Assembly (NCBI GenBank): GCA_024362935.1
Contig: JANCRA010000005.1
Coordinates: 25,504,235-25,568,234 of the forward strand
Direction of reading: 5' to 3'
Source of the DNA: Setophaga petechia
Taxonomy: Eukaryota > Chordata > Aves > Passeriformes > Parulidae
Length of the DNA stretch: 64,000 bases
Shown: piece by piece, positions 37,601-45,801 of the stretch
How positions within the stretch are numbered: position 1 is the first letter of the stretch
Layout: each line of letters begins with the position of its first letter
Notes under the pieces: generated by a model
What the model was told of the DNA's origin: nothing
Database searches by the model: none
Seen by the model: the letters and a program-made list of their open reading frames with translations, nothing else
Position numbers and translations under genes: made by a program

Positions 37601-40600
37601 GAGTTGTTTTGCTTCTCTGGGGAACTGCAAAAAAGGGAGGAATAAAATTTAATCCAGATTCAACCGTACTGACACTGAAGACTGCAGTTACATTAATATC
37701 CAATTACATGGCTCTGATGTTGGTACACATAAAACTGGCCTAATCTTTTGAAAGATCCTCTAGTGCTGCTCAAATATAGAAAAGAAATCCTGAAATTTTC
37801 TGATCTGGCATACCTACTCTCTTTAATATTAAGGCTTATAATGAATAAATAACAAATAAATTTTCCACAGATAAATTTTGTGTAATTAATATGTAAATTC
37901 TTTTACTTTGTTAAATATAAACTGTTCTACATGCATCCACATAGTTATGCACCTGCCTAGCTGTACATGTATAGGTCTAACTGTTTTTTAGTTTTACTAT
38001 GCCTCTTTTAAAGGAGCATGTATTCTCTTCACCAGTTGAGAATGTTGAACATTAAGCACAGAAAGGGATCTTTCTACAGTCTTTCAAAACACAGGTCACT
38101 TTCTAAGCTATTGAGGACTGTGACACTCAGAAATGCCTCTAGAGCTGCCATTCCTCTAAAGACCTGCACTATATACAGGACCATCAAAGCTGTTTTCTGA
38201 AGAACAATTTCCTTTGGAGACATGATACTGGATGCTAATTATCTCCTGAACAAATAGTCAAACTATCCCATGAGTGCCAAAGGGCAGATCTTCACAGCAA
38301 ATTAAGAAAAAGTTAATTGAAATTGCAAAAATTACAGATGTTTGCGATTAAATAAGACATTATATAGGAAATGTCCAGGTTTATCTGAAGTCTTTTTTTT
38401 TGTTTTAAACATCATAAATGGTGTTCCTACTTATATCACATAAGAGTCACATTTCCTTTTCCCTGCCAGCATTTTACTTGTTAGAAATGTACAATCTAAA
38501 ACTAAGCAGAAAAGTAACTTGGGATGGTGAGGAAGATTAACAGGACAGATAGGTGTGCCTAGGTCTATATTCACAACGAGACAACTCAGCCATAAGGTCA
38601 GTTGCCTTTTCAAAGCTTACAGAGCACTATTATCATAACACCAATTTGGCTATATTTGCTCATATTTTCATAAGCAGCTATTGATCATTATATGTAAGGG
38701 GAAGACTATTTCTGCACGGTGTGCAGGCAAGATTTCACCCTTCCAACTATCTTCTGTAACGATGCTGCTCCCCTGAAGTGGTCTTTTCCTTCTGTTCATC
38801 CATAGACACAAATAGGGCCCAGTCAAGAAAAATTCTCATGTGTTCCAATTTTCCAATTAAGTCAACTGGAATTTCAAATATGCAGAGATTGATCAGCCAA
38901 ATTGCCAAACCTTCACTTATATTCATTACATCACATGCACTTATCACACACCTAATGTTTCAATCTAACTTTGTCCACTCATGTAGGTACTGCTGTGTCA
39001 CACTTACTACTCAAGTTGCAAACCTTCTACGTGAGGTCTCTATAACCCAATGTCTTCTACACCTCAGTTTGGTTTCTCAAATGGTTAACAGAACGTTAAG
39101 AAGAATAAACAACCAAAATGCCATAAACCATTTGGGATGGTTCCAGGCATTCCCTTCATAGACAACAGAGCTAAACAAAATGCCAAGAGATTACCTAGCT
39201 CAGGGTTATTTAGTAAGGACCGCACAGGAATTCAGGACAGGGCTAGGAAGACATTCCCATTCAGTCTTTTGGTTCCAGGTTAAAACATATGCCTGCAGTG
39301 CATCTGTGACCTACTCACCTAAGTGAGGAAACAGATCAGTGTCCAGCTGCTGTTTTCGAGTGCACAGTTTCACCAGTCTCTGGAGCCGGCTCATGCAGGA
39401 CGAGTGCGGAGGGAAGGCTGTGGCTTTCATGAGGACCCGGTCAGTCCTTGGCGGGTCCGTGCCAGGAGCCCTGGCGGGTGGCAGGAGAGGCAGAGGTCTC
39501 TTGTTGGACAACTGCCGCGCTTGTGCTATAGTGTGTGTGGTGGGTGCCACTCCCTGCATTGGTAGGCTGGTGTTCAGAGGTTGAGGTGACTTGCAGACTA
39601 TGCCCTGCGGTAGCCCTGTCGGCTTTAACGAAGCTGATGAAGGTGGCAGATGGGAGTGCTGCTGCTGCTGCAGAGGCTGCTGCTGCAAAGGTGCAGGAAT
39701 GGGGCTAAAGTGCTCTTGGCGAACTTTTAAAATCTCTGTCTCTCTCTGGCGCTGCCGGTTGTGAGCCAACTTGCTCTGCAACTTTTTCTTCACTGTTGCC
39801 CCTTTCTTTAGGTCATCATCCTCTTCATTGAAAGCAAAGGGGTCTTCTAATTCTGCCTCCAGGTAGTGGAGAGGAAGCCTTGCCCCTGGAGGGGAGAGGG
39901 ACATCCCATCCAGTCCATTGGGCATCTTCAAGGCCAGGGTGGGCACTGTCAGACCGAAGGCCATAGCATCCATCTGATGCCTGACCTTTACCTCCTCTAT
40001 GGGATCATTCTTTTTCTTCCTCTCCTTTTTCGGTATAAAGCCAAGTACCTGCAGGTGGCTGTTGCAGTACCTTTGAAAAGTAAGAGCAGTCAGTTATTAA
40101 CTAAACTTCCCTAAGTAAAATCTGAAGGCAAGACATCACTTAGGAGAAACTCACAGACACATTTCAAGCAAATACAAACAGAAGAGGTTTTAAAAGAATT
40201 GTACACAACTTCTAATACAACAGATAACTGCGGTGCTACCAAACCAGCTTACACAAGCAACTATTTCTAATCTTAAGACATAATATTGTTCATTCGTTAT
40301 TTACAGGAACATCACATACAGTCATTCAAAATCTGAACTCTCTAATAGGGTAAAAAGTCAAAATCCAAAGTGAACAAAACAAATGGACAGTCTGATACAA
40401 AAAGCAGCAAGAATGCAAGCCATTAACTGATCAGTTCAAAAGCTCCTAAGAAAAAGTACATTGAGGACTACTTCCTTTCATTTGCTCATTCTTTCAGTGG
40501 AAGTAGTTAACATTTTCATCAATGCACACATTATTATTGTTATTATTATTATGAATTCCACTCTAGTAGGGAGTAGTTTCTTATAAGGACAAACTCAGTA

Positions 40601-43600
40601 CATATCTATCTGCTATGAAAGATCACTATTTCCACTTACTGAACAAGTAGCATAAATTCTGGGGGTTTTTTTCTGTTTAAATTCTGTTTTAGTAGTTTAA
40701 CATAATGAATTTTAAGGCCAGAGGATTAGATGAATATTCTTCAATAAAAATCTATCTTAAAATAAACTCTCTGCTGCTAGAAAACACTTACACAATGCCA
40801 GAAATATGTATATATACAATCCAAAAGCACGGATTTTAAGTTCTTTTAATATGAAAAACTTTCAAAGTCATGCTATTAAAAAAAAAAGAAAGCGAGAAGG
40901 TCTTTGATATCTATCACAAAAGTAAAAATAATTACAATTTATGCCACAGATGAAATACTAAAAAGTAAGCAATTAACTTTTGTTTGATTGGAATCAGTAT
41001 GTGACAGAAATTTAGGAACCATGACGTGATCCTTTCCCTGTATGCCACAAGAGGCAGACACTCCTGCCTCTGTAGAACCCACCAACAATCAAAATTTGCC
41101 CTTGCAGAATCCCATCTATTATTTACAGCTTATAGATGACCTAAGACACAAGGAAAGAGTGATGCCTGCATCAAGGTACTGATGGACAAGATAATGAATA
41201 GAATACCATGAAGGTATTCTTTCAAATCGGATCAGTATGAATCTGAGAACAGTAAGTTTTGTTGAAAAAATAGGCTAAAATTATATTATTCTGGTCTTTA
41301 TGGAGCAAAAAATGGCAGAAAAGCCCAAAATAACCCTCCAAAAAGGTTTAGCACTTCAGTTTAGTCACTTTCAACTTGTCGACCCATTTCTAAAGAAACA
41401 ATGCGTGAACAGCTCTAAAGGGTCCTTAAAAGGGAAAAAAGAGAAAGCAAATTCATATATGCTGTTTAATGGTCTCCATATATGTATAGCTTCTTTCAAG
41501 ACCCACACTCCTAAGGTTTCACAAATCAGAAAACACTGAAAAGCACTGCTACTTATTATTGCCTAAATAATTTCTTCATTACATTATGCTGTAAGTAAAA
41601 AATAAACCTAGATGAGGCAAGCTAAAAGCCAACAACTTGTGCAGTCCTTATTAGAACACACTGGAATACTGTAAATTCATACTGAGAGATGCACTTCTAA
41701 AAATAAAATTATATACTGAGGGCTCAATAAAGCTTCCCTTAAAGTCAACAAGTACTGTTTCCATCTTTAAAATTAAGCCCTTTTTAAATATGTTGTTTGA
41801 ACAGTTACCACGGCACTTTAGTACGGTAGAAGAAAAAAAAACAATAAACAGACTAAACAAACACAAGGGAATTTTTTTCCCTCTTATGCCAATAAAACGA
41901 GTGTTCTGCTCAACACAAATGCTTCCCTTATATTGTCCAGAACTTAAATTACTGTCATCTTGTGCTTGTGCTTATGTGAGGAGCTAGAACTGCATAGTCT
42001 GTTTTCATTGCAAAAACAGTAAGAAAATAAATAGAAAAGGTGAATAAGTCTGTGGAAAGGTAATAAGCTTGCTAAAATTCTCTGAGTTTTAGGCTAGTAA
42101 GGGTTTGTCTTGTCCACTTAACTCTAACAGAACCATTTTTATATGGCAGAGAATAAAGTTTTGGCTCTCACAGCTGACCATACTCCATCACCGAGAGCCA
42201 ACTGGCTCCGCTGGACACAAACCCATGGATGCCAGGCTACAACATTCAGATTCAGTACACACTGACTTGGTTCTGGGCTTTAGGCTCTGCCCACTCCCTG
42301 TCTCCCAGTATAACCAAGGCTGTTCCACCTTGGACTAACAGGAGCAAGAAGAAACCAAGAAGAGCAGTTCAGTCTTGTCTGGGTAAAGCAGACTGCACAC
42401 AAGCAGTTTTGGCTAGGCATAGCTCTCACTAGCACCACTTCAGCCTTGACCATGTCACGCTCTTGCTAGCCCTGCACACAGCCAGGGGGGCATGGACAGA
42501 CATTTCCTCATCCTGCACATTCCAGGATGGCTTTTTAGTCAGCCCTGACCTAAAGTGCCTCTGACTTCATGCGGTGCTGCAGAGTCTGCATTGGTAGTTC
42601 AAGCCCATGGAAGTCAGGTTACTGGGAAGACAGGAACTGAACCTGCAAGTAGCACAGCGCTTTCCACATAGCTCTGAGCACAAAACCCATCAGGGTCAAG
42701 CTGGTCCTACAAGAGCCAATTCCAACAAGCCTGTCTTAGAGGCTCAGTTTGCCACTTCTATAACTTGTCTGTGAGTTATGCTCAGCTGACAGTGTCACAA
42801 TAAGTATCTCATACAGGAGGTTTTCCCTTTCCTCAATCAGCACCAAAGGCACTTATTCTGTGCAGGTAATGTCAAATTAAGTCCACTAATATGGTGGGTT
42901 GATATCCATTAAAATTATCATAACATGAAGCACACAAAACATGATGGGCTCTGAAGAATTCAGCTGGACTGTTTCCTGCATCCACTGGGAAGGCAAGAAT
43001 TCAGACAGTCAGGTTTTTACCTACAAATGCATTCTGCTTCTTAGTACACCCCAGTTTGGTATCAATTTCCACCTCTTACTTAAAAAAAGACCCAAACAAA
43101 CTGGGGAGCAGCTTGTATATTAACAAAGAATTTAAAGATTCTCTTAAGTGAGGAGAATTAGAGACAAAATAGTGTTTAACTCAACTATATTGTAATAAAC
43201 CTATATTTAGAAATCAAGTTGCATGTCATTATCTTTGTGTGTATTTGGTTAAGAAATAAGTAGGAGATGTCTTCTTATATCTCTTCTTTATATCTCTTCT
43301 TAAAAAAAAATATAGTGAATAGAAAAATCAGACTTCAAATAAAGCAATGAAATCACATATATTAATAGATTTAATTTGTAGAATGTTAATGGTTAATAAG
43401 AAATGTAATAATATGGCATCATATTAACCATCTTTGTGGCCGGTAGCACCTCATTTGTCTGAGGTCAAGTGATAACTCTTCTTAATTATCTGTGGACAGA
43501 CTACGAAGTTTTTGGCATATAATGCATGCATCGTCTTTAAATACTTTTTTTAAACAATTTCTAAAAGTATAAAAGAAGATAGCTGTCAGAGCATCATACA

Positions 43601-45772
43601 GCCTGCTTCTGATCCTGTACAGTTCCATGTCTAAAACTGTGACAAAATGACCATCTGACAGTAATTCTGTACACAGAAAATGAAAAGCTATGAGTGAAGA
43701 ACTCAGACACTACAAACATCTTTATATTGAATGGAGTGTGAAAAAAGTCTTCTAAGAAACAGATACAGGTTTGCCTGCCAAAAAGAAGTTTAGAACAGTC
43801 ACAGTCTTATCACTAGCATTCATTAAATGTTATTGTTAAAATTAAACTCTGCCCCGAGAAACAGTCTTTTAAAATATTCTTTCAACTATCACATCCTCTC
43901 ATTTGAAATTAAAAGTTTATTTTCTCTTCCAGACACCTGCTGTCCTCTTCAAGTACTGTAATGTGACACTCGACATGCAACTGAATTATTCTAATATAAC
44001 ATACACCAGATGTCATGACCACACTTCACTTTAACTTGAGAAAAATCAAAAAGAACAAAGTGTGAACTCAATTCAAGGTGTAAAGAAAAATCACAAATTC
44101 CATGGGAACATATGAGACATAAAAAAGTGTCATTAAGTACTATTACTTCTATTGTTTTTCAGTATGACCCCTGGTAAACAGGAACTCTCTCAGTCAGTTC
44201 TTTCATCTGAAATTACAGCATACCATTTGTGCTAACAATTTCTATGATTATTTCTGTGAGCTTATTTCCAAAGAGCCTCAATTGTACAGTAGCAAAAAAA
44301 ACACTCACTGACTGTCAAATTACAGCTTCAAGTTATTCCTCTTGTGCCATTTGAGCATTTGCCCTACAGCTTTTGACAAACATTCATGGTTTTTTCTCAC
44401 TTCATCAGTCTCCTCAGCTGAAATGGCAGGTGAAGTGCAAGTTAATTTAGAGCACAGTCCAACTGTTGTTTCAGACAAGAGAGGGAGCTGTGAGCAGAGA
44501 AGGAAGTTATATGTAGGGCACAGTGGGAACACCACTAATAATGCAAAAGGTTAGTGAATGGCAGCTAATAATGTGAAAGGTCAGTGAATAGTGGCTTGAT
44601 TTTTTTGGCATATTTTATTCATATTTTAGGTTTAAAAAAGCATTTCTACAAGAACAAGCCTCAGATAGTAATTAAACAATGAATTGCTGGCAATACCTGC
44701 AATGACAACTCTGAAAAATAAAGTCATACATTGATGGCAACAAGATTAGACAAATTCTGCTATTTCAGCCCAAGCAGCACCAACGAGACTGGTGTTCAGG
44801 AAGTCTTAAGGAGCAAGGAAGAATGCCCTTGTGGTTACAGTATGGGCTGCAATTCAGGAAATCTGCTTTTAATTCCCAGCTTTCAACAAGTTCAAGGACT
44901 ATATTTTGCAAGGACTTTCATACCCAGGCTCTCTGGGCATCTTCATTTGGGCAGGGACGGGGAGAGAAATAAGGGAAGCAAAGAAGAAAAGGAGTATGTG
45001 GCACTTTCCCAGCTGGCTCATCTGTTATCAACTAATACTTAATTTTATTCCAGTAAAACAATACTACAGATCAGTACCAAATCACCAACACTGAATTGTA
45101 ATTCTGGATTTGTCCCTACATGTCATTGCCCCCCGTGTCCAGAATATAAGCATTTTCAACTACTTGTCCTGAAAGCATAGATGGAAGTGTGCTTTTGACA
45201 CTGCTGGCTTAACAAGCAGGCCTTTCTAAGAGCATGTACTGTGAGTGACAAAGTAAATGAGTTAGAACAGCTGATATTGTGTAGCAGGTTTGATCCACAG
45301 TTTATAGTGAATTTGTGAAAAGCAGTGAACTCTCCCATAAACTTCCTTGGGATTAAGTCACTGCCCTCTCACTGAGTACTTGACTCCCACAGAAAATAAA
45401 ATAAAGTTTACGGGTCTTAAAACAAAATTCTCAAAGGAACATCCTGGAATACAATTGACTCAGACCAGCCCCTCCCTCATCCTGAAACCAGGCAGCAACT
45501 TAAATAAAATGTCCCAGCCGCTTCCCACTTTGCAGAGAGGAAAGCAGAACTCACCTACGGTCCTCAGACTTGGGGATGGGGTTGGTGCAGCGTTGGCTGT
45601 TGTACTTGGCCACATATTCACATTGCTTGAAGGGGGCAGTCTTGTCCTCCAGAACGTGTCTGATACAGAAGGCGTAGCCGTTAAGTCGCCTCTGCTTGCA
45701 CAGTTTGGGGCTATATGAGCACAAGGGCTTATTGTCAACCTCAGAGAAGTGTATGTGTTTGCCTTCATACAT
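21464..45772 (-). CDS. INO80D: INO80 complex subunit D (nine coding exons, 1030 aa)
   Basis: Joined segments (minus strand): 45772-45555, 40070-39319, 36247-36139, 30081-29857, 27948-27839, 25950-25817, 24348-24131, 23743-23586, 22632-21464; 3093 nt including the stop. Phases agree at every junction. The product is a nuclear subunit of the INO80 ATP-dependent chromatin remodeller; its precise role is not well defined. Two cysteine/histidine modules of the C3H-C3H type, shared with KANSL2, are intact: C18, C25, C36, H39, C51, C62, C75, H78 and C449, C458, C469, H472, C485, C495, C509, H512. Basic patches at about residues 86-93 and 547-559 look like nuclear localisation signals. Residues 590-641 are acidic, and the last 390 residues are low-complexity Ser/Thr/Pro/Gly. 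The ATG has G at -3 and begins a frame matching the conserved N-terminus I remember. No frameshift or truncation is visible. Recognition comes from remembered family sequence and no search was run. Confidence 0.95.
22633..23585 (-). other. INO80D: INO80D intron 9
   Basis: A 953-bp AT-rich intron with donor GAAG/GTACCA and acceptor CTACAG. The donor is weak against the GTRAGT consensus. No embedded gene or repeat is seen. Confidence 0.85.
23586..23743 (-). CDS. INO80D: INO80D coding exon 8 (residues 590-641, acidic)
   Basis: The exon has 158 nt. The acceptor TGTTCAG is followed by GAGCCCC, whose first G completes Arg589. It encodes SPSTPELSADELPDD and then a run rich in Asp, Glu and Leu ending in DFDFFEG. 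The acidic character following a very basic exon 7 is a strong signature of the protein. The last G is the first base of the Gly642 codon. Confidence 0.93.
23744..24130 (-). other. INO80D: INO80D intron 8
   Basis: At 387 bp this is the shortest intron of the gene. Donor ACG/GTCAGT, acceptor TTCAG. Nothing else is seen in it. Confidence 0.88.
24131..24348 (-). CDS. INO80D: INO80D coding exon 7 (residues 517-589, highly basic)
   Basis: The exon has 218 nt and starts in phase 0 with Asp517 after acceptor CCCAAAG. It encodes DNFLRGDSSRKV, a QQQ stretch, then a dense Lys/Arg tract (KKHKKKRRRGPRR, about residues 547-559) suited to nuclear import or nucleic-acid contact. A Pro-rich part follows. 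It follows directly on the second zinc motif, so the C3H-C3H module and the basic tail probably act together. Confidence 0.93.
24349..25816 (-). other. INO80D: INO80D intron 7
   Basis: A 1468-bp intron with a good donor ATG/GTAAGT and acceptor CCAAAG. AT-rich; no embedded gene or clear repeat recognised. Confidence 0.85.
25817..25950 (-). CDS. INO80D: INO80D coding exon 6 (residues 472-516, second zinc motif, C-terminal half)
   Basis: The exon has 134 nt. The acceptor ATGCACAG is followed by ATATCTTATTG. The first two bases complete the His472 codon begun in exon 5, and His472 is itself a predicted zinc ligand. It encodes HILLNRSQQLFSSC and then CSVPVF and LCEEHAKKM, supplying C485, C495, C509 and H512. 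It ends exactly at a codon boundary after Met516. Confidence 0.93.
25951..27838 (-). other. INO80D: INO80D intron 6, probable U12-type (minor spliceosome) intron
   Basis: The donor on the minus strand is CAGC/GTATCCTCTTAAC. GTATCCTCT differs at one place from the minor-class consensus GTATCCTTT and fits the major-class GTRAGT poorly. The acceptor ends GCACAG. A degenerate branch-site candidate ATTCCTGAT has its branch A about 16 nt before the exon. The junction is fixed by the reading frame (CAT, His472). The intron is 1888 bp and otherwise AT-rich with no gene. Confidence 0.75.
27839..27948 (-). CDS. INO80D: INO80D coding exon 5 (residues 435-471, second zinc motif, N-terminal half)
   Basis: The exon has 110 nt and has to be read in a frame other than the longest open frame here. 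The acceptor TTTCTTTTCAG is followed by CACAAGCC, and its first C completes Ser435. It reads TSQARQRDAEPTTCSG and then GEQCTNKALPFTRHCFQ, giving Cys449, Cys458 and Cys469. The final C is the first base of the His472 codon. It matches the remembered INO80D sequence at this place with conservative changes in the linker. Confidence 0.92.
27949..29856 (-). other. INO80D: INO80D intron 5
   Basis: A 1908-bp intron. The donor CCAG/GTTAGA is weak, whereas the acceptor TTTCTTTTCAG is strong. A moderately GC-richer patch lies near 28440-28650. No gene or repeat recognised. Confidence 0.83.
29857..30081 (-). CDS. INO80D: INO80D coding exon 4 (residues 360-434)
   Basis: The exon has 225 nt. The acceptor CCTTCTTCAG is followed by GTCCGATG, and the first G completes Glu360. 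It encodes SDDDNADDRSSRVTRLC, then a Cys/Arg-rich helical-looking stretch containing YFQQKYKHLCRLERAESRQ, and ends LRRAACACTR. The second half is GC-rich (for example about 29870-29960), unlike the flanking introns. The last two bases AG begin Ser435. The strand-opposite open frames here are shadows. Confidence 0.92.
33286..33840 (-). mobile_element. Solitary endogenous retrovirus LTR, avian family
   Basis: The 555-bp unit begins TGTCCTGG on the minus strand and ends with CATGACA, so it is bounded by TG...CA. It matches, by memory, a well-known bird LTR in order: GGTTTTGGCTGGGATAG at the start, TTGATAACGC, a TCAAGG block, GGGTGCAC, GACAGCTGACC, a TATA-like GGACATAAAG, AGCTCAACCCACAAG, and a 3' end near GTGCTTAGTTCCTGG. 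That order puts its sense strand on the minus strand, as for INO80D. AATAAA occurs on the minus strand at 33466-33471. No coding region accompanies it. Flanks ATTGT and CTGTT are not a clean target duplication, so its insertion is probably old or altered. Confidence 0.8.
33328..33361. repeat. 17-bp tandem duplication inside the LTR
   Basis: Two head-to-tail copies of TGCATGCTCCCTCTCCC (33328-33344 and 33345-33361) differ at one base. The duplication lies in the 3' end of the LTR (minus orientation) and adds a private feature to this copy. Confidence 0.75.
34202..34280. repeat. Hairpin followed by short direct repeats
   Basis: TTTGGGGTAATAAT (34202-34215) and ATTATTACCCAAA (34220-34232) form a stem with one bulged G and a four-base loop CTCC. 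Immediately after it the unit TTCTGGTAAAATAA appears in three copies, the middle one altered. The element lies in intron 4 and matches no repeat family that I recognise. Confidence 0.6.
35816..36098. repeat. Two decayed copies of an amniote palindromic repeat (tentative)
   Basis: Around 36023-36098 the plus strand reads TTTCAGCAAAACACTTAAAC and soon after AAGTGCTTAG. Around 35816-35911 it reads CATGAATAAATCCCACT and later AAGCTTAAATCC. These resemble an old repeat of birds, turtles and crocodiles built on CAGCAAAGCACTTAAGCA and CATGAGTAGTCCCATTGA. The call is from memory of the motif and is weak. Confidence 0.35.
36139..36247 (-). CDS. INO80D: INO80D coding exon 3 (residues 324-360)
   Basis: The exon has 109 nt. 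The acceptor TTCCCTTAG is followed by GGCTGGATTGG, and the first two G complete Gly324. It encodes LDWSEDSGEELEDSEQTS and then PYQVAWSIRESLGYERPE, an acidic start followed by a conserved hydrophobic patch. The exon ends CCTGA before donor GTGAGT, and GA begins the Glu360 codon. It is too short to stand out as an open frame and was found by frame continuity. Confidence 0.92.
36248..39318 (-). other. INO80D: INO80D intron 3
   Basis: A 3071-bp AT-rich intron with donor TTAG/GTGAGT and acceptor CCTTAG. No gene or recognisable mobile element is seen. The open frames on either strand look like chance. Confidence 0.85.
39319..40070 (-). CDS. INO80D: INO80D coding exon 2 (residues 73-323)
   Basis: The exon has 752 nt. 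The acceptor TTTTCAAAG is followed by GTACTGC, and its first G completes Arg73. It starts YCNSHLQVLGFIPKKERKKK, giving the last two ligands (C75, H78) of the first zinc module and a basic nuclear-localisation-like patch. It continues with a GLDGMSLSPPGARLPLHYLE segment, an acidic EDPFAFNEEDDD segment, a coiled-coil-like KLAHNRQRQRETEILKVRQE segment, a Gln-rich run (QQQPLQQQQ) encoded by CAG/CTG repeats near 39658-39690, and a Pro-rich stretch. It ends FPHL plus the first base of Gly324. Confidence 0.94.
40531..40552. repeat. (TTA)n microsatellite
   Basis: Seven trinucleotide units of TTA, one interrupted by TTG, in intron 2. Simple sequence repeat. Confidence 0.85.
44535..44594. repeat. 30-bp imperfect tandem duplication
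   Basis: Two adjacent 30-base copies both begin CTAATAATG and share AAAGG, then AGTGAAT. By my count 24 of 30 positions agree. The period is exactly 30. It lies in intron 2 with no known family. Confidence 0.7.
44826..44955 (+). repeat. Probable MIR/CORE-SINE-like element
   Basis: In order the plus strand has TTGTGGTTACAGTATGGGCT, ATTCAGGAAATCTG, TTTTAATTCCCAGCTTT, then CAAGGACTTTCA, GGCTCTCTGGGC and TTCATTTGGG. This parallels the MIR-type consensus blocks GTGGTTAAGAGC, TCAGGAGACCTGGG, TTCTAATCCCGGCTCT, GGGCAAGTCACTT, CTCTCTGTGCCTCAGTTT. The tRNA-derived head and core are both recognisable. The assignment is by eye. It lies antisense to INO80D in intron 2. Confidence 0.55.
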
Positions 45773-45801
45773 CACGTGACTCTATTCCTTGTGAACATCA
45801 G
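45555..45801 (-). CDS. INO80D: INO80D exon 2 of transcript: 29-nt leader plus coding exon 1 (residues 1-73)
   Basis: The acceptor GGTTCTTTCAG ends at 45802, then 29 nt of leader precede the ATG at 45772. The coding part (45772-45555) encodes MYEGKHIHFSEVDNKPLCSY and the first zinc module ligands C18, C25, C36, H39, C51 and C62. It ends after two bases of Arg73, before donor GTGAGT. A GTG just upstream of the ATG (45775) extends the frame by one codon, but the ATG fits the known protein. G at -3 and T at +4 make a moderate Kozak context. Codon 73 is split, so the last two ligands come from the next exon. Confidence 0.94.
45772..45798 (-). other. Eight-codon upstream ORF overlapping the INO80D start
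   Basis: In the leader an ATG at 45798 opens the frame MFTRNRVT and stops at TGA (45774-45772). The A of that TGA is the A of the INO80D ATG, giving the overlap TGATG. It is in a different frame from INO80D. Its ATG lies only 4 nt after the splice junction, so its start context (-3) is the C of CTG and is weak. It may damp or permit re-initiation at the main start; this is inference. Confidence 0.6.

Larger units (their letters stand above)
40071..45554 (-). other. INO80D: INO80D intron 2
   Basis: A 5484-bp intron with donor CGTAG/GTGAGT and acceptor TTCAAAG. It contains an ATT/TTA microsatellite (40531-40552), a GC-richer block of unknown origin (about 42130-42830), a 30-bp tandem duplication (44535-44594) and a probable MIR-like SINE (44826-44955). 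Confidence 0.85.

Noticed and set aside
42590..42625. A GGTAGTTCAAGCCC sequence resembling a tRNA B box.
   Set aside because: No matching A box, anticodon arm or acceptor stem could be found around it, so no tRNA gene is called.
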